From Rhizobium rhododendri (GTDB lineage: Bacteria > Pseudomonadota > Alphaproteobacteria > Rhizobiales > Rhizobiaceae): a stretch of 64,000 nucleotides of DNA. Positions 15,876-25,868 of this stretch are shown in pieces. Where the stretch lies: contig NZ_CP117270.1 of NCBI RefSeq assembly GCF_007000325.2, forward strand, positions 186,001-250,000, read 5' to 3'. Below the pieces are notes generated by a model. That model made no database searches. It was given only the letters and a program-made list of their open reading frames with translations, and was not told the DNA's origin. Position 1 is the stretch's first letter. Each line of letters starts with the position of its first letter. The position numbers and the translations under genes were made by a program.

Positions 15876-15976
15876 TGATTTTTCCTCCAGTCGGCTCTCA
15901 ACGTCTATTTCAGCAATATGTTCGGTAACTGAAAATTCGACGGGAGGTCGGGTTTGCTACACCGCAGTGTTCCCGA

Positions 15977-18900
15977 TCAGTTCGTCGTCGATGTCGAGTT
16001 GCTGAAACGTCCGCTTTGCTGAGGGGAGGTCTCGGTTTCGGCGCTAGCGCCGTTCGACACTGCGGCCCAGGATCTTTCGACGGCCGCGATTAGTGCCTCG
16101 GCATGATAGGGCTTGCCGACAACAACGGCACCGATTTCGCTCTTCACGCTTGAGGGATCGCCCGTTGCAAAGACGATCGCCGCCGACGGTCGCACAGAAC
16201 GCGCGCGCTTTGCCAATTCGGCGCCTGACGCCCCTGGCAGGTTGACGTCGGTAACCAGCACGTCGAATGGGACTGTCTCCAGGGCAGCCATGGCCTCCTC
16301 GGCGCTGCCTGCCTCGACAACGATGCAGCCGGCGTTCTTCAACGCTTCGCCGGTGCTGACGCGGATGAGGTTGTCATCTTCCACCAGAAGGACCGTCAGC
16401 CGCGTCGTGACCGATGCGCTCGATGCCGGCGCTTCCAGAGACGGGTTCGAGGCGGGTATGCTTTCTGCGGGCTTCAACCGCTGGCTTCGGTTGGCAAGTA
16501 CGTGGCGGAACTTGCGGGCCATTGCCTCGCGTGTGTAGGGCTTGGAAAGCAGCTCGATTCCGGCGTCGAGCTTTCCGCCATGGACGATCGAGTTTTCGGT
16601 ATAACCGGACGTGAACAGGATGGCGATATCTGGCAGGCGTTCCCGAGCCTTGCGGGCAAGTTCAGGACTTTTCAGGGTGCCGGGCATGACGACGTCTGTG
16701 AACAGGATGTCGATCGGTATGCCACTCTCGATCACGCTCAGGGCGCTTGCCGCATCGATCGCTTTCAGCACGCGATAGCCAAGGTCGGTGAGCAGGTTGA
16801 CGACGGTGTCGCGCACGGCATCGTCATCCTCGACAACCAGCACCGTCTCCGTGCCACCGGTGATCGGACCGGTATCGACGGCGACTTCCATGTCTTCGGA
16901 CTGCATCGCGCGTGGCAGGTAAAGCTTGATCGTCGTGCCCTCGCCGACCTCGGAGTATATCTTGACGTGGCCGCCCGACTGCTTGACAAAGCCGTAGACC
17001 ATCGACAGGCCGAGGCCCGAACCCTTGCCTTCTGCCTTAGTGGAGAAGAACGGCTCGAACACCTTGTCGATGATATCTGGCGACATGCCGGTACCCGTGT
17101 CGCTGACCGCAAGCATGACATACTGACCGGGCGTGACTTCGTCATGCTCCAGCGCATAGCTGTCGTCGAGATGGGCGTTGGCGAGCTCGATTGTCAGCTT
17201 GCCGCGACCTGCCATCGCATCGCGGGCGTTGATGGCGAGATTGAGAAGCGCGTTTTCGACCTGCGCGGGATCGATGAAGGTGTTCCAGAGCCCACCGGTA
17301 ACGACGGTCTCCACCTCGATTGCCTCGCCGATAGCCCTTCGCAGCATGTCGTCCATGCCGCGCACGAAGCGGCTGATATTGACGACCTTCGGCTCGAGCG
17401 CCTGCCGGCGTCCGAAGGCCAGAAGCTGGCTTGCAAGCTTCGAGCCACGGGATACGCCCGCCATGGCGTTGGCCACTCGGGTTTCGGCCCTCGGGTTGCC
17501 GGCAATGTCCCTTGCAAGCAGTTGAAGGTTACCGGAGACGACCTGCAGCAGGTTGTTGAAATCGTGGGCCACGCCGCCGGTCAGCTTGCCGACGGTCTCC
17601 ATCTTTTGCGCCTGGGCGAGCTTCGCCTCGGCGGCGCGTCGTTCGCCGATCTCGGCAACGACCCGCGCTTCCAGATTCTCGTTGACCTGTCGCAGCTGCT
17701 CCTCGGCGCGTTCGCGATGGCGGACCTGCCGCGACAGCACCTCGGCCTGTTCGCGAAGCGCTGCTTCGGCCGCGCGCTGATGGGTGATATCGGTATGGAC
17801 GCCGACCCATTCGACGATGTCGCCGGATGCGTCGAGGATCGGCAGGCCACGGATGGCGAACTGACGCCAGGAACCGTCGTGGCGGCGCACCCGGTGCTCG
17901 TGAATGAACATGCTCTTGGTCGCCACGGCCTCTTTCCAGGCTTCTACCGTCGCAGCCGCGTCGTCGGGATGGACGGCATTCGACCAGCCGTAGCCCTGAT
18001 ATTCTTCTGCGGTCTGGCCGGTCAGCTTCGACCAGCCATGCTGCTCCCCGATCATCCGGCCATCGGCGCTGTTGGTCCAAAGCACGCCGTGCACAGCGTC
18101 CATCGCGTAGCGGAAGCGCTTGTTGCTGACAGCGAGATCGGTTTCACGCTGCGCGCGTTCCTCGACGTCAATGCCGAGAATGTGGACGCCGAGGACGGCG
18201 CCATCTGCTCCGAAATGCGGGACATAGCGGATCTCGATGCGGCGCAGGGCGCCACCGTTATAGGCAAGTTGCGCTTCAGAGGCGAAAGTCTCGCCGGCGA
18301 GGCCGCGAACGATTGATTGGCGGCGATCTCCATAGGCCTTTTCGCCGATGACATCGCTTACGTGCCGGCCGACCATGCTTTGGGGATCGACCCCGAACCA
18401 ATCGCGGTAGGTGCCGTTGGCAAATCGATAGATATGATCCTGATCGACGTAGGAAATCAGCATGGGCACGGCGTCGGTGACGCTGCGCAGCTCGGCTTCC
18501 CTCTCCGCCAGTCGCGTTTCGGCCAGGAGCCGCGCGCTGTTGTCAACTATGGTGCACATGACCCCGCCCACATGGCCGTCCGCGTCATACACCGGTGTGT
18601 AGAAGAGATCGAGAAACATGGTCTGCGGGCCGTCAGGCCGGTTGAACACGATAGGCTGATCGCGATGCGTCACGATTTCGCCGCGCAGACCCGCTTCGAG
18701 AATGGAACGGTTCCAATCCCATACCTCGGGAAATGCTACGGCAACGGGTGTTCCGAAGGCAGAAGGGTGGCGCTCGCCGGCAATCTCCCGGTAGGCGTCG
18801 TTATAGAGCATGACGTGGTGGCGGCCCCACATGAGGACTTTCGCCACGGGCGAATTGACGATGTTGGCAACGGTTGTCCGCATCTCCGTGCTCCATCCTT

Positions 18901-19144
18901 CGATGGGGCCGAGAAGGCTCTTGTTCCAGTCCATGCTCCGGATCAGCGCGCCGCATTCGCCGCCGCCTTTGGGCCAGTCCTTGACAGATGAAGTCGCAGG
19001 CACTGCTGCCCCGTCGCGCAGCCTGCACAAGGCGGCGCGAACCACTTCACTGGCGTTGGCATAGTCACCCGTAGCCAGGCTTTCATGAATGAAAGCTTCT
19101 AGCTCGGGGGTCAGCGAGACGTTACGAGATTGACGTGGGGCCAT
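15977..19144 (-). CDS. Hybrid histidine kinase with N-terminal ParD-like ribbon-helix-helix domain
   Basis: A 1055-residue cytoplasmic protein with no membrane segment. Residues 7-45 match ParD/CopG antitoxins: [14 protein letters not shown], then [18 protein letters not shown] set follows at about 60-465; its first PAS has [14 protein letters not shown] and [15 protein letters not shown]. Next come a coiled coil, a HisKA domain with VAHDFNN (His527), and HATPase with [10 protein letters not shown] and [11 protein letters not shown]. Two receiver domains lie at about 770-885 and 915-1030 (phospho-acceptors in LFTDVVMPG and LVTDVNLPG). The ATG at 19144 has a strong AGGAGGA four bases upstream, which supports the antitoxin-like domain being translated. 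No ParE toxin gene is adjacent. Confidence 0.93.
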   Translation of the reverse strand: MAPRQSRNVSLTPELEAFIHESLATGDYANASEVVRAALCRLRDGAAVPATSSVKDWPKGGGECGALIRSMDWNKSLLGPIEGWSTEMRTTVANIVNSPVAKVLMWGRHHVMLYNDAYREIAGERHPSAFGTPVAVAFPEVWDWNRSILEAGLRGEIVTHRDQPIVFNRPDGPQTMFLDLFYTPVYDADGHVGGVMCTIVDNSARLLAETRLAEREAELRSVTDAVPMLISYVDQDHIYRFANGTYRDWFGVDPQSMVGRHVSDVIGEKAYGDRRQSIVRGLAGETFASEAQLAYNGGALRRIEIRYVPHFGADGAVLGVHILGIDVEERAQRETDLAVSNKRFRYAMDAVHGVLWTNSADGRMIGEQHGWSKLTGQTAEEYQGYGWSNAVHPDDAAATVEAWKEAVATKSMFIHEHRVRRHDGSWRQFAIRGLPILDASGDIVEWVGVHTDITHQRAAEAALREQAEVLSRQVRHRERAEEQLRQVNENLEARVVAEIGERRAAEAKLAQAQKMETVGKLTGGVAHDFNNLLQVVSGNLQLLARDIAGNPRAETRVANAMAGVSRGSKLASQLLAFGRRQALEPKVVNISRFVRGMDDMLRRAIGEAIEVETVVTGGLWNTFIDPAQVENALLNLAINARDAMAGRGKLTIELANAHLDDSYALEHDEVTPGQYVMLAVSDTGTGMSPDIIDKVFEPFFSTKAEGKGSGLGLSMVYGFVKQSGGHVKIYSEVGEGTTIKLYLPRAMQSEDMEVAVDTGPITGGTETVLVVEDDDAVRDTVVNLLTDLGYRVLKAIDAASALSVIESGIPIDILFTDVVMPGTLKSPELARKARERLPDIAILFTSGYTENSIVHGGKLDAGIELLSKPYTREAMARKFRHVLANRSQRLKPAESIPASNPSLEAPASSASVTTRLTVLLVEDDNLIRVSTGEALKNAGCIVVEAGSAEEAMAALETVPFDVLVTDVNLPGASGAELAKRARSVRPSAAIVFATGDPSSVKSEIGAVVVGKPYHAEALIAAVERSWAAVSNGASAETETSPQQSGRFSNSTSTTN

Positions 19145-19278
19145 GACTCCTCCTGACAGGTCATTTCTTCCGTGTCAACAAATGTCAGGATCGGCGGATT
19201 CACTTTGCATGAAAAGATCCGCCGGCCGTCATATTGGCCTGCTCTGCCAGCGTTTTGCGCTCTCAAACCGGGCGTAGA

Positions 19279-20484
19279 TCAGACCCGCTCGAGGGCGATT
19301 GCGATCCCCTGCCCGACGCCGACGCACATGGTCGACAACGAGTAGCGACCACCGGTTTCCTTCAACTCGAGGGCTGCCGTGCCGGTGATGCGTGCGCCGG
19401 ACATACCGAGGGGGTGGCCGAGCGCAATTGCGCCGCCGTTGCGGTTCACGCGGGCGTCGTCGTCGGCGATGCCGAGTTCGCGCAGGACAGCGAGCCCCTG
19501 GCTCGCGAATGCCTCGTTCAGCTCGATGATGTCGAACTGGTCCTGCGTCATGCCGAGGCGCGCCATCAGCTTGCGCGATGCGGGTACCGGGCCGATGCCC
19601 ATCACCCGTGGCGGCACGCCGGCAGCAGCGCCGCCGAGGATGCGTGCAATGGGCGTCAGGCCGTATTTCCGGGCTGCCGCTTCCGAGGCAATGATGAGCG
19701 ATGCCGCGCCGTCGTTGACGCCGGACGCATTACCGGCGGTGACGGTGCCGCCCTCTTTCTTGAACGGGGTACCGAGCTTGCCCAGCACCTCCATCGTCGT
19801 TGCGCGCGGATGTTCGTCTTTGTCGACCACGATCGGGTCACCCTTGCGCTGCGGGATGGTGACGGCGGTGATCTCCCGTGCCAGCCGGCCGCTTGCCTGG
19901 GCGGCGGCGGCCTTGTCCTGGCTGCGAACGGCAAAGGCATCCTGGTCGTGACGGCTGACCTTGTAGTCCTCCGCGACGTTTTCGCCAGTCTCCGGCATGC
20001 TGTCGACGCCGTACTGCTTCTTCATCAGCGGGTTGACGAAGCGCCAGCCGATGGTCGTGTCGTGGATTTCGGCGCTGCGCGAAAACGCCGTTTCGGCCTT
20101 GGGCATGACGAAGGGTGCGCGCGACATGCTCTCGACACCGCCGGCAATCATCAATTCCGCCTCTCCCGCCTTGATGGCGCGGGCGGCCGCGATGACGGCA
20201 TCCATGCCGGAGCCGCAGAGGCGGTTGATGGTTGTGCCCGAGACCGAATGGGGCAGGCCGGCCAGCAGCGACGACATGCGCGCGACGTTGCGATTGTCTT
20301 CACCTGCCTGGTTGGCGCAGCCGAAGATCACATCGTCGACGGCATCCCAGTCGACAGAGGCATTGCGCTCCATCAGGGCCTTCAGCGGAATGGCGCCGAG
20401 ATCGTCAGCGCGCACAGAGGACAGCGAACCGCCGAAGCGGCCGATGGGCGTCCGGATATAATCGCAGATGAATGCATCAGCCAT
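19279..20484 (-). CDS. pcaF: 3-oxoadipyl-CoA thiolase
   Basis: PcaF cleaves 3-oxoadipyl-CoA into succinyl-CoA and acetyl-CoA, the last step of the beta-ketoadipate pathway. The 401-residue thiolase has the active Cys in TTINRLCGSGMDAV, the NEAFA motif, GGAIALGHPLGMSGAR and the C-terminal CVGVGQGIA (second Cys). It is the third gene of the pcaI-pcaJ-pcaF order, 10 bases after pcaJ. Fatty-acid thiolases look similar, but the pcaIJ neighbours decide the assignment. Confidence 0.93.
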   Translation of the reverse strand: MADAFICDYIRTPIGRFGGSLSSVRADDLGAIPLKALMERNASVDWDAVDDVIFGCANQAGEDNRNVARMSSLLAGLPHSVSGTTINRLCGSGMDAVIAAARAIKAGEAELMIAGGVESMSRAPFVMPKAETAFSRSAEIHDTTIGWRFVNPLMKKQYGVDSMPETGENVAEDYKVSRHDQDAFAVRSQDKAAAAQASGRLAREITAVTIPQRKGDPIVVDKDEHPRATTMEVLGKLGTPFKKEGGTVTAGNASGVNDGAASLIIASEAAARKYGLTPIARILGGAAAGVPPRVMGIGPVPASRKLMARLGMTQDQFDIIELNEAFASQGLAVLRELGIADDDARVNRNGGAIALGHPLGMSGARITGTAALELKETGGRYSLSTMCVGVGQGIAIALERV

Positions 20485-20494
20485 GGGGCTCTCC

Positions 20495-21184
20495 TCAGAG
20501 TTCGGGGACGACGAGATCGCCGACCTTGCCGTCGATATGCAGCGTCGCCCCGGTCATGGCCTGCAACTCCTCGAGCGACATGGCGGCAAGCTTTTCACGC
20601 AACACGAAGCGGCCGTCAACGATGTCGACGACTGCGTGGCTTGTATAGACGCGCGTGATGCAGCCGACCCCTGTCAGGGGAAACGTGCATTTCTCGACGA
20701 GCTTGGGTTCGCCCGCCTTGGTGACATGCTCCGTGATGACGCAAACCTGCTTGGCGCCGTGCACGAGATCCATCGCCCCGCCGACTGCCGGCACGCCCTT
20801 GCTGCCGACCCGCCAGTTCGCCAGGTCGCCGTTCTGCGCAACCTGGTAGGCGCCGAGAATGGCGACATCCAGATGTCCGCCGCGCACCATCGCAAAGCTG
20901 TCGGCGTGATGGAAGAAGGCGGCCCCCGGCTTCAGGGTCACGGCTTTCTTGCCGGCGTTGATCAGGTCCCAGTCTTCTTCGCCCGCAGCCGGCGGTTCGC
21001 CGAAGTTGAGGATACCGTTCTCGGTGTGGAAGATAGCCTGCCGGCCGGGCGGCTGGTAGCGCGCCACCATCTCGGGAAAGCCGATGCCGAGGTTCACATA
21101 GGCGTCGTTGGCAATGTCCTGCGCCGCGCGCCAGGCGATCTGGGCATTGGAGAGCTTGATGTCTTCGCGGGTATCGATTGTCAT
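20495..21184 (-). CDS. pcaJ: 3-oxoadipate CoA-transferase, beta subunit
   Basis: PcaJ is the catalytic beta subunit of the enzyme that moves CoA from succinyl-CoA to 3-oxoadipate. The 229-residue protein has the family segment NLGIGFPEMVA, then TENGILNFGEPP. The latter holds the catalytic Glu in the E-N-G motif. GGHLDVAILGAYQVAQNGDLANW is also typical, marked by GGHLDVAILG. The start ATG at 21184 overlaps the pcaI stop as ATGA, which excludes the longer frame to 21349. Confidence 0.94.
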   Translation of the reverse strand: MTIDTREDIKLSNAQIAWRAAQDIANDAYVNLGIGFPEMVARYQPPGRQAIFHTENGILNFGEPPAAGEEDWDLINAGKKAVTLKPGAAFFHHADSFAMVRGGHLDVAILGAYQVAQNGDLANWRVGSKGVPAVGGAMDLVHGAKQVCVITEHVTKAGEPKLVEKCTFPLTGVGCITRVYTSHAVVDIVDGRFVLREKLAAMSLEELQAMTGATLHIDGKVGDLVVPEL

Positions 21185-21888
21185 GCGTAGGCCACTCCGG
21201 CTCGAATGAGGTCTTCTTCCTGGCGGGGGTCGGCGACCTCGACAATGTGGTTGACGAAGATGCCGGGTGTGACGGCCTGCTCCGGATCGATCTCGCCGGC
21301 GGCGACGATTTTCGAGACCTGGACGATGGTGCTTGCTGCCGCCATGCACATCAGCGGATTGAAGTTGCGGCCAGCCTTGTTGTAGGTGAGGTTGCCGTGG
21401 GCGTCTCCGACATGGGCCTTGACGATGGCAAAATCGGCTTTCAGCCAGCGCTCCTGCACATAGGACCTGCCCTCGAATTCGGCGATAGGCTTACCCTCCG
21501 CGAGTTCTGTGCCGAAGGCGGTCGGCGTGTAGAATGCCGGAATGCCGGCGCCGCCGGCGCGGATGCGCTCGGCCAGCGTTCCCTGCGGAACCAGTTCCAG
21601 TTCGATCTCTCCAGCCAGATATCTGTCGGTAAACGCACGCGGGTCGGAAGATCTCGGGAAAGAGCAGATCATCTTGCGCACCATGCCGGCATCGATCATC
21701 GCGGCGATGCCGATGCGACCGTTGCCGGCATTGTTGTTGATGACGGTGAGGTTTTTCGGGCCCTTGTCGATCAGGGCGTGGATCAGCTCTATCGGGGCGC
21801 CAGAGCCACCGAACCCGCCGATCATAACCGTTGCGCCATCGCCGATGTCAGCGACGGCTTCTGCGGTGCTGCCGATTGTTTTGTCCAT
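21181..21888 (-). CDS. pcaI: 3-oxoadipate CoA-transferase, alpha subunit
   Basis: PcaI is the alpha subunit of 3-oxoadipate:succinyl-CoA transferase. The 235-residue protein carries the glycine-rich GATVMIGGFGGSGAP, INNNAGNG and the later GRNFNPLM, all typical of CoA-transferase family I alpha subunits. It is the promoter-proximal gene of pcaIJF. The usual regulator gene pcaR is not in the window, but a matching operator lies about 90 bases upstream. Confidence 0.94.
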   Translation of the reverse strand: MDKTIGSTAEAVADIGDGATVMIGGFGGSGAPIELIHALIDKGPKNLTVINNNAGNGRIGIAAMIDAGMVRKMICSFPRSSDPRAFTDRYLAGEIELELVPQGTLAERIRAGGAGIPAFYTPTAFGTELAEGKPIAEFEGRSYVQERWLKADFAIVKAHVGDAHGNLTYNKAGRNFNPLMCMAAASTIVQVSKIVAAGEIDPEQAVTPGIFVNHIVEVADPRQEEDLIRAGVAYA

Positions 21889-21975
21889 GCGTGATCCTCC
21901 GACGACCGTATGACCGAAATCTATCTGCGGTCATCGTCTGGAATACCGGCGCAAGGGCTGGGCAGCAAGATATTA

Positions 21976-22008
21976 GTGCGTTAATCGAGATTTGTTCGTA
22001 TAACGCAC
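21976..22008. promoter_or_regulatory. Inverted repeat upstream of pcaI, likely PcaR (IclR-type) operator
   Basis: GTGCGTTA (21976-21983) and TAACGCAC (22001-22008) form a perfect 8-base inverted repeat 17 bases apart. The right part, GTTCGTATAACGCAC, resembles the PcaR box known from Pseudomonas (GTTCG, AT-rich centre, CGCAC). The left part read on the other strand gives a second related box. It is placed correctly to control pcaIJF. Confidence 0.5.
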
Positions 22009-22028
22009 GAAAAATATCCGGGAGATGA

Positions 22029-23150
22029 TCAGGAAAACCGCTCCGGACGGAATTCGGCCAGCAACGGATGCAGATTGCCAGTGGCAATCTCGTCCGCAAT
22101 CAATTCACCGGCGATCAGCCCAAGCGTCGCGCCGCTGTGGCTGAAGGCGACATAACAGCCCGGTACCTTCGTCAGCGCCCCGAAAACCGGCTCTCCGTCG
22201 CCCGGGATAGGCTTCGGGCCGACGCCGTAGCTATCGAGTTCGAGCTTCGGATTGCCCTCGAGAACAAGGGATGCCTCGTCGAGAAGGCCCTGAACCGTCG
22301 AATCCTTGACCTCGTAGCTGCCATCGGCCTTGACGATCACTTCCTCTTCCGACCAACCGGAATCCAGCACCAGGGCGCCGGTCGGTGTCTGGCGGACGGC
22401 GACGCGCGGGGTGTTGAGGACTGCTTTCAGCGGCAGGTCGACAGGCTTGGTCTTCACCAGCAGCGAAACCGGCGTGCCATCGGCGATGGTCTGTCCAAGC
22501 TCGGCTGCCATGCGCGGGACGGCCGGTCCGGTGGCGAGCAACACGGTATCGGCATCGAATTCACGGCCGCTCGAGGTCGTGACGCCATCGACGCGGCCAC
22601 CGGTTTTGCGGGGCGTGACTTTCCCGGCATCGGTGACGACGGTGCCGCCGAGGGCTGCGAACTCCGCCAGCAGAACTTCGATCAGGCTCGGCAGATCGAC
22701 CCAGCCTTCGCCGGGATTGAGGATGGCCCCCTGCGGCGTGACCGGACGCGCATCGACGCCGGGCGTCGCATCGGCTATGTCGTCGGCCGATAGCAGCTTG
22801 GCATCGTAGCCGATCTGTCGCTCGAACGCGAAGGCCTCGCGGATTTCGTTGGATGCGTCGTCGGCATCCCAGGTCAGCCCGCCGTCGAAGCGCAGCCATG
22901 AAGCCTGGGGATATTTGGCCGCAAGCGTCCGGTGACGGTCGATGCCAACCATGCGCAGCCGGTGATAGGCCTCGGAGCGCTTCCGGGACGAGTTGAGCCA
23001 TGACAGCGAACGGCCGGATGCGCCGTTGGCAGGCGGACCGTCATTGACCAGCGTCGTCTGGACGCCCAGGCGGGCGAGATTGACGGCGGATGCCACGCCG
23101 AAAATACCGGCGCCGACAACGATGACCTTCTTGGCGGATGAGACTGACAT
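22029..23150 (-). CDS. FAD-dependent oxidoreductase of the D-amino-acid oxidase family
   Basis: The 373-residue protein starts KKVIVVGAGIFGVASAVNLARLG, whose GxGxxG motif binds FAD. It has the DAAO-family GRSLSWLN region, LLATGPAVPRM and a C-terminal YVAFSHSGATLGLIAGEL. It would oxidise an amino acid or N-alkyl amino acid to the imino form. The start is the ATG at 23150; the longer frame to 23201 has no better signal. It follows the ABC permease-ATPase gene by 64 bases and is probably the last gene of an amino-acid uptake and oxidation operon. Substrate unknown. Confidence 0.9.
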   Translation of the reverse strand: MSVSSAKKVIVVGAGIFGVASAVNLARLGVQTTLVNDGPPANGASGRSLSWLNSSRKRSEAYHRLRMVGIDRHRTLAAKYPQASWLRFDGGLTWDADDASNEIREAFAFERQIGYDAKLLSADDIADATPGVDARPVTPQGAILNPGEGWVDLPSLIEVLLAEFAALGGTVVTDAGKVTPRKTGGRVDGVTTSSGREFDADTVLLATGPAVPRMAAELGQTIADGTPVSLLVKTKPVDLPLKAVLNTPRVAVRQTPTGALVLDSGWSEEEVIVKADGSYEVKDSTVQGLLDEASLVLEGNPKLELDSYGVGPKPIPGDGEPVFGALTKVPGCYVAFSHSGATLGLIAGELIADEIATGNLHPLLAEFRPERFS

Positions 23151-23214
23151 TCTGGGATAACCTTTGTAGTTGATGCTGGCGGTGTGGTGGTTGAACGGCA
23201 CCGGGGTTCTTGCG

Positions 23215-24747
23215 CTAAAGCACCTCGGCGAGAAAGTGTCTGAGACGAGGACTGCTTGGGGTGTCGAAGATCTGAGATGGCGTGCCCGCCTCGATCACCC
23301 TTCCCTCGTCCATGAAGATGACCTGGTCGGCGACCTTGCGGGCAAAACCCATTTCGTGGGTGACGACGACCATGGTCATGCCGCGCTTGCCGAGATCGGC
23401 CATCAGGTTGAGGACGCCCTTCACCAGTTCCGGGTCGAGTGCGCTGGTGACCTCGTCGAACAGGATCACCTCCGGATCCATGGCCAGCGCCCGGGCAATC
23501 GCCACGCGCTGCTGCTGGCCGCCGGAAAGGCCGCCCGGACGGTGGTGCTTGCGGGCCGCAAGTCCGACATCCGCCAGCCGGGCCTCGGCAATCGCCTCCG
23601 CCTCGCGCTTGCCCATGCCCTTTATCTTGGTCAGCGACAGCATAACGTTTTCGAGGGCGGTGTGGTCGGGGAAGAGGTTGAAATGCTGGAACACCATGCC
23701 GACCCGACGGCGCAGCTTCTCCGGCTTCATCGTCAGGATGCTGGCGCCATCCAGAAGCACATCGCCTCCCTTCGGCTCGACCAGGCGGTTCAGGCACCGC
23801 AGCAACGTCGATTTGCCCGAGCCGGACGGACCGATGATGCAGGTCACCGTGCCCGGCTTGACCGTGAGGTCGACGCCTTTGAGGACCTCGAGATTACCGT
23901 AGGCCATCGACAAATTGCTGACTTCAAGGCTGCCGCCCCGGAATTTCGGGCCGTTTGGTGGTATAGGACTGCCGGAGCCCGTATCCACCACGCTCGCCAG
24001 TTCGCTGACTTCGGCGAGCCCGCTGGTCGGCTCGCCGCCCTTGTGCTTGCCGAGCCTGAGATTGGTGTCGATGGCGTTGACCACATGGGTCAGCGGCACG
24101 GTGATGACGAGATAGAAGACGCCGGCCAGAAGCAGCGGCGACAGGTTGCCGGTGACGACGGCCTGATCCTGGCCGACGCGGAAGATCTCGCGTTCGGAAG
24201 CCAGCAGCCCGAGGAAGTAGACGAGGCTCGAATCCTTGACGTTGCCGATGAACTGGTTGACCAGCGCCGGCAGCACCCGCCGTATTCCCTGCGGAATGAT
24301 GATTAGCCGCATGCCCTGCCCGTAGCTCATGCTGAGCGCCCGACAGGCTTCCAATTGCCCGCGCTCCACGCTCTGGATGCCGGCGCGGAAGATCTCCCCG
24401 ATATAGGCACCGGCAATCAGGCTGAGAGCAAGAATGCCGAGTGGAAAAGGAGACGGACCGAAAAGTTCGCGGCCGATGCGCGCAAAGCCCTGACCAATCA
24501 GCAGGATCGTGACGATCGCCGGCAGGCCGCGGAAGATGTCGGTATAGAGCCGTGCCGGAATTCGCAGCCAGCGCGACTGCGAGATACCCATGACGGCCAG
24601 TATCATGCCGATGACCACACCCAGTACTGTCGACGTGGAAGCGAGGATCAGCGTATTCTTCAGTCCGACGGTGATCATCGCCGGCAGGACCTCGAGCATC
24701 GCATTCCAGTCGAGGAAGCTGCGACGCAAATTCTCAAGCCAGTCCAT
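23215..24747 (-). CDS. Amino-acid ABC transporter, permease fused to ATPase
   Basis: One polypeptide of 510 residues carries both transporter halves. Residues 1-235 are a HisM-type permease with membrane helices and the EEA-like loop [19 protein letters not shown]. After a 35-residue linker, residues 265-510 are the ATPase with GPSGSGKST (Walker A), LSGGQQQR (signature), [12 protein letters not shown] (Walker B) and VVTHEMGFA (switch His). Permease-ATPase fusions are known in the polar amino-acid family. It follows the binding-protein gene by 66 bases; a hairpin sits in that gap. Confidence 0.93.
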   Translation of the reverse strand: MDWLENLRRSFLDWNAMLEVLPAMITVGLKNTLILASTSTVLGVVIGMILAVMGISQSRWLRIPARLYTDIFRGLPAIVTILLIGQGFARIGRELFGPSPFPLGILALSLIAGAYIGEIFRAGIQSVERGQLEACRALSMSYGQGMRLIIIPQGIRRVLPALVNQFIGNVKDSSLVYFLGLLASEREIFRVGQDQAVVTGNLSPLLLAGVFYLVITVPLTHVVNAIDTNLRLGKHKGGEPTSGLAEVSELASVVDTGSGSPIPPNGPKFRGGSLEVSNLSMAYGNLEVLKGVDLTVKPGTVTCIIGPSGSGKSTLLRCLNRLVEPKGGDVLLDGASILTMKPEKLRRRVGMVFQHFNLFPDHTALENVMLSLTKIKGMGKREAEAIAEARLADVGLAARKHHRPGGLSGGQQQRVAIARALAMDPEVILFDEVTSALDPELVKGVLNLMADLGKRGMTMVVVTHEMGFARKVADQVIFMDEGRVIEAGTPSQIFDTPSSPRLRHFLAEVL

Positions 24748-24773
24748 TCCTATCCCCTTGCTATCGATGGTGT

Positions 24774-24804
24774 GCCGGCTGCCTGGTTATTGCCGGCAGC
24801 CGGC
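24774..24804 (-). terminator. 10-base-pair intercistronic hairpin between binding-protein and permease genes
   Basis: GCCGGCTGCC (24774-24783) pairs perfectly with GGCAGCCGGC (24795-24804) around an 11-base loop. It starts 10 bases after the binding-protein stop (24814, minus strand). Such structures stabilise the abundant binding-protein message and reduce read-through into the permease. Confidence 0.6.
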
Positions 24805-24813
24805 CAGGCGTCG

Positions 24814-25653
24814 TTATTTCGGGAGATAGTCGGCTGGCATCGGCGAACCCGGGAACCATTTTTCGTAAAGTTTCTTCCAGGTGCCGTCCTGCATCGCGGC
24901 GTGGAGGCCGGTGTTCAGTGCTTCACGGAAGGCATCGTTGCCCTTTTTGATGACGAAGCCGGCAGGTGCATCGAAGGACGGGATATTGACCGCGATCTTT
25001 AGCGCTGGATAACGCTCTGAATACTGCTTGGCGGCTTCGTAATCGAGGAAATGCGCGTCGACAGTACCGTTGTTCAGGGCGGAAACCGCAGAGTTGTTGT
25101 CGGGAAACTTCACCAGATCTGTGCTGGTGAAAGTCTTCGCGGCATAGATTTCCTGCAGCGTCCCCTGGACTACGCCGAGCCGCTTGCCCTTCAGGCCTTC
25201 CGCGCCGGTAATCGCCTTGTCGGCGGTCAGCACGGAGAGGTAGCCGGCAAGGTAGCCATCGGAGAAATCGACGGTTTCCTTGCGCTTGGCGGTGGTGCCG
25301 ATGGCGGCAACCGCGACGTCGAATCGACCGTTGGCGACCGAGGGTATCAGCGCCGAAAAGTCCTGGCCGGTGAAGATAACCTGCTCCTTGGTGAAGCCCA
25401 TGCGCTTGGCGACATCGAGGAAAAGCTCGATATCGAAACCGGTGAACTGGCCGTCTGCTGTGGTGAAGACGTAAGGCTTGGCATCGCCCATCGTCCCGAC
25501 GCTGATCTGCTTGGCGTCGATCAGGCCGTATTTGTTGTCGTCTGCGGCAAAGGCCCCGGGGCTCGTGCCGACGGCTGCCAAAGCCGCTGCAAAAACCAGC
25601 GCGGCCGATAGAGCTGCCGGCTTCACAAATCTGATTATTCCCATCATGCGCAT
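24814..25653 (-). CDS. Amino-acid ABC transporter substrate-binding protein
   Basis: The 279-residue protein has a Sec signal peptide ending in GAFA. The mature part belongs to the family-3 periplasmic binding proteins: [26 protein letters not shown] gives the GFDIE signature, followed by [20 protein letters not shown], whose T-x-x-R segment contacts the ligand. The ATG at 25653 has AGAGGAGA upstream; a second ATG nine bases further is possible. It is the first gene of the operon and faces the LacI repressor gene across a region with two palindromic operators. Confidence 0.92.
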   Translation of the reverse strand: MRMMGIIRFVKPAALSAALVFAAALAAVGTSPGAFAADDNKYGLIDAKQISVGTMGDAKPYVFTTADGQFTGFDIELFLDVAKRMGFTKEQVIFTGQDFSALIPSVANGRFDVAVAAIGTTAKRKETVDFSDGYLAGYLSVLTADKAITGAEGLKGKRLGVVQGTLQEIYAAKTFTSTDLVKFPDNNSAVSALNNGTVDAHFLDYEAAKQYSERYPALKIAVNIPSFDAPAGFVIKKGNDAFREALNTGLHAAMQDGTWKKLYEKWFPGSPMPADYLPK

Positions 25654-25774
25654 GTCGTTCTCCTCTGAACTTGTTTTTTGGGTCGAACGGGCACGCCATT
25701 TGGCACCGTCGGAAGGCTCGCGCCGACGTTCAGCTGCATGGTTCTTGTTACCCGAAAACTCACTTTTATGCGGA

Positions 25775-25809
25775 TGAGACCGGTTTCTACGTTAGTGAGA
25801 CCGGTCTCA
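25775..25809. promoter_or_regulatory. Twin palindromic operators of the LacI-type repressor
   Basis: TGAGACCGGTCTCA (25796-25809) is a perfect 14-base palindrome with the central CG usual for LacI/GalR sites. TGAGACCGGTTTCT (25775-25788) is a near copy starting exactly 21 bases earlier, two helical turns. Both lie between the divergent repressor and amino-acid transporter operons. Confidence 0.72.
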
Positions 25810-25868
25810 TTGATAATTGGTATATTCGGATTGACGGTTCGTCAACATCTCTTGTAGTCGTTGCCGGG

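Noticed and set aside
16502..18316. A 604-codon plus-strand open frame opposite the hybrid kinase
   Set aside because: It lies wholly inside a multi-domain kinase with strong motifs; the opposite-strand product has no recognisable motif.
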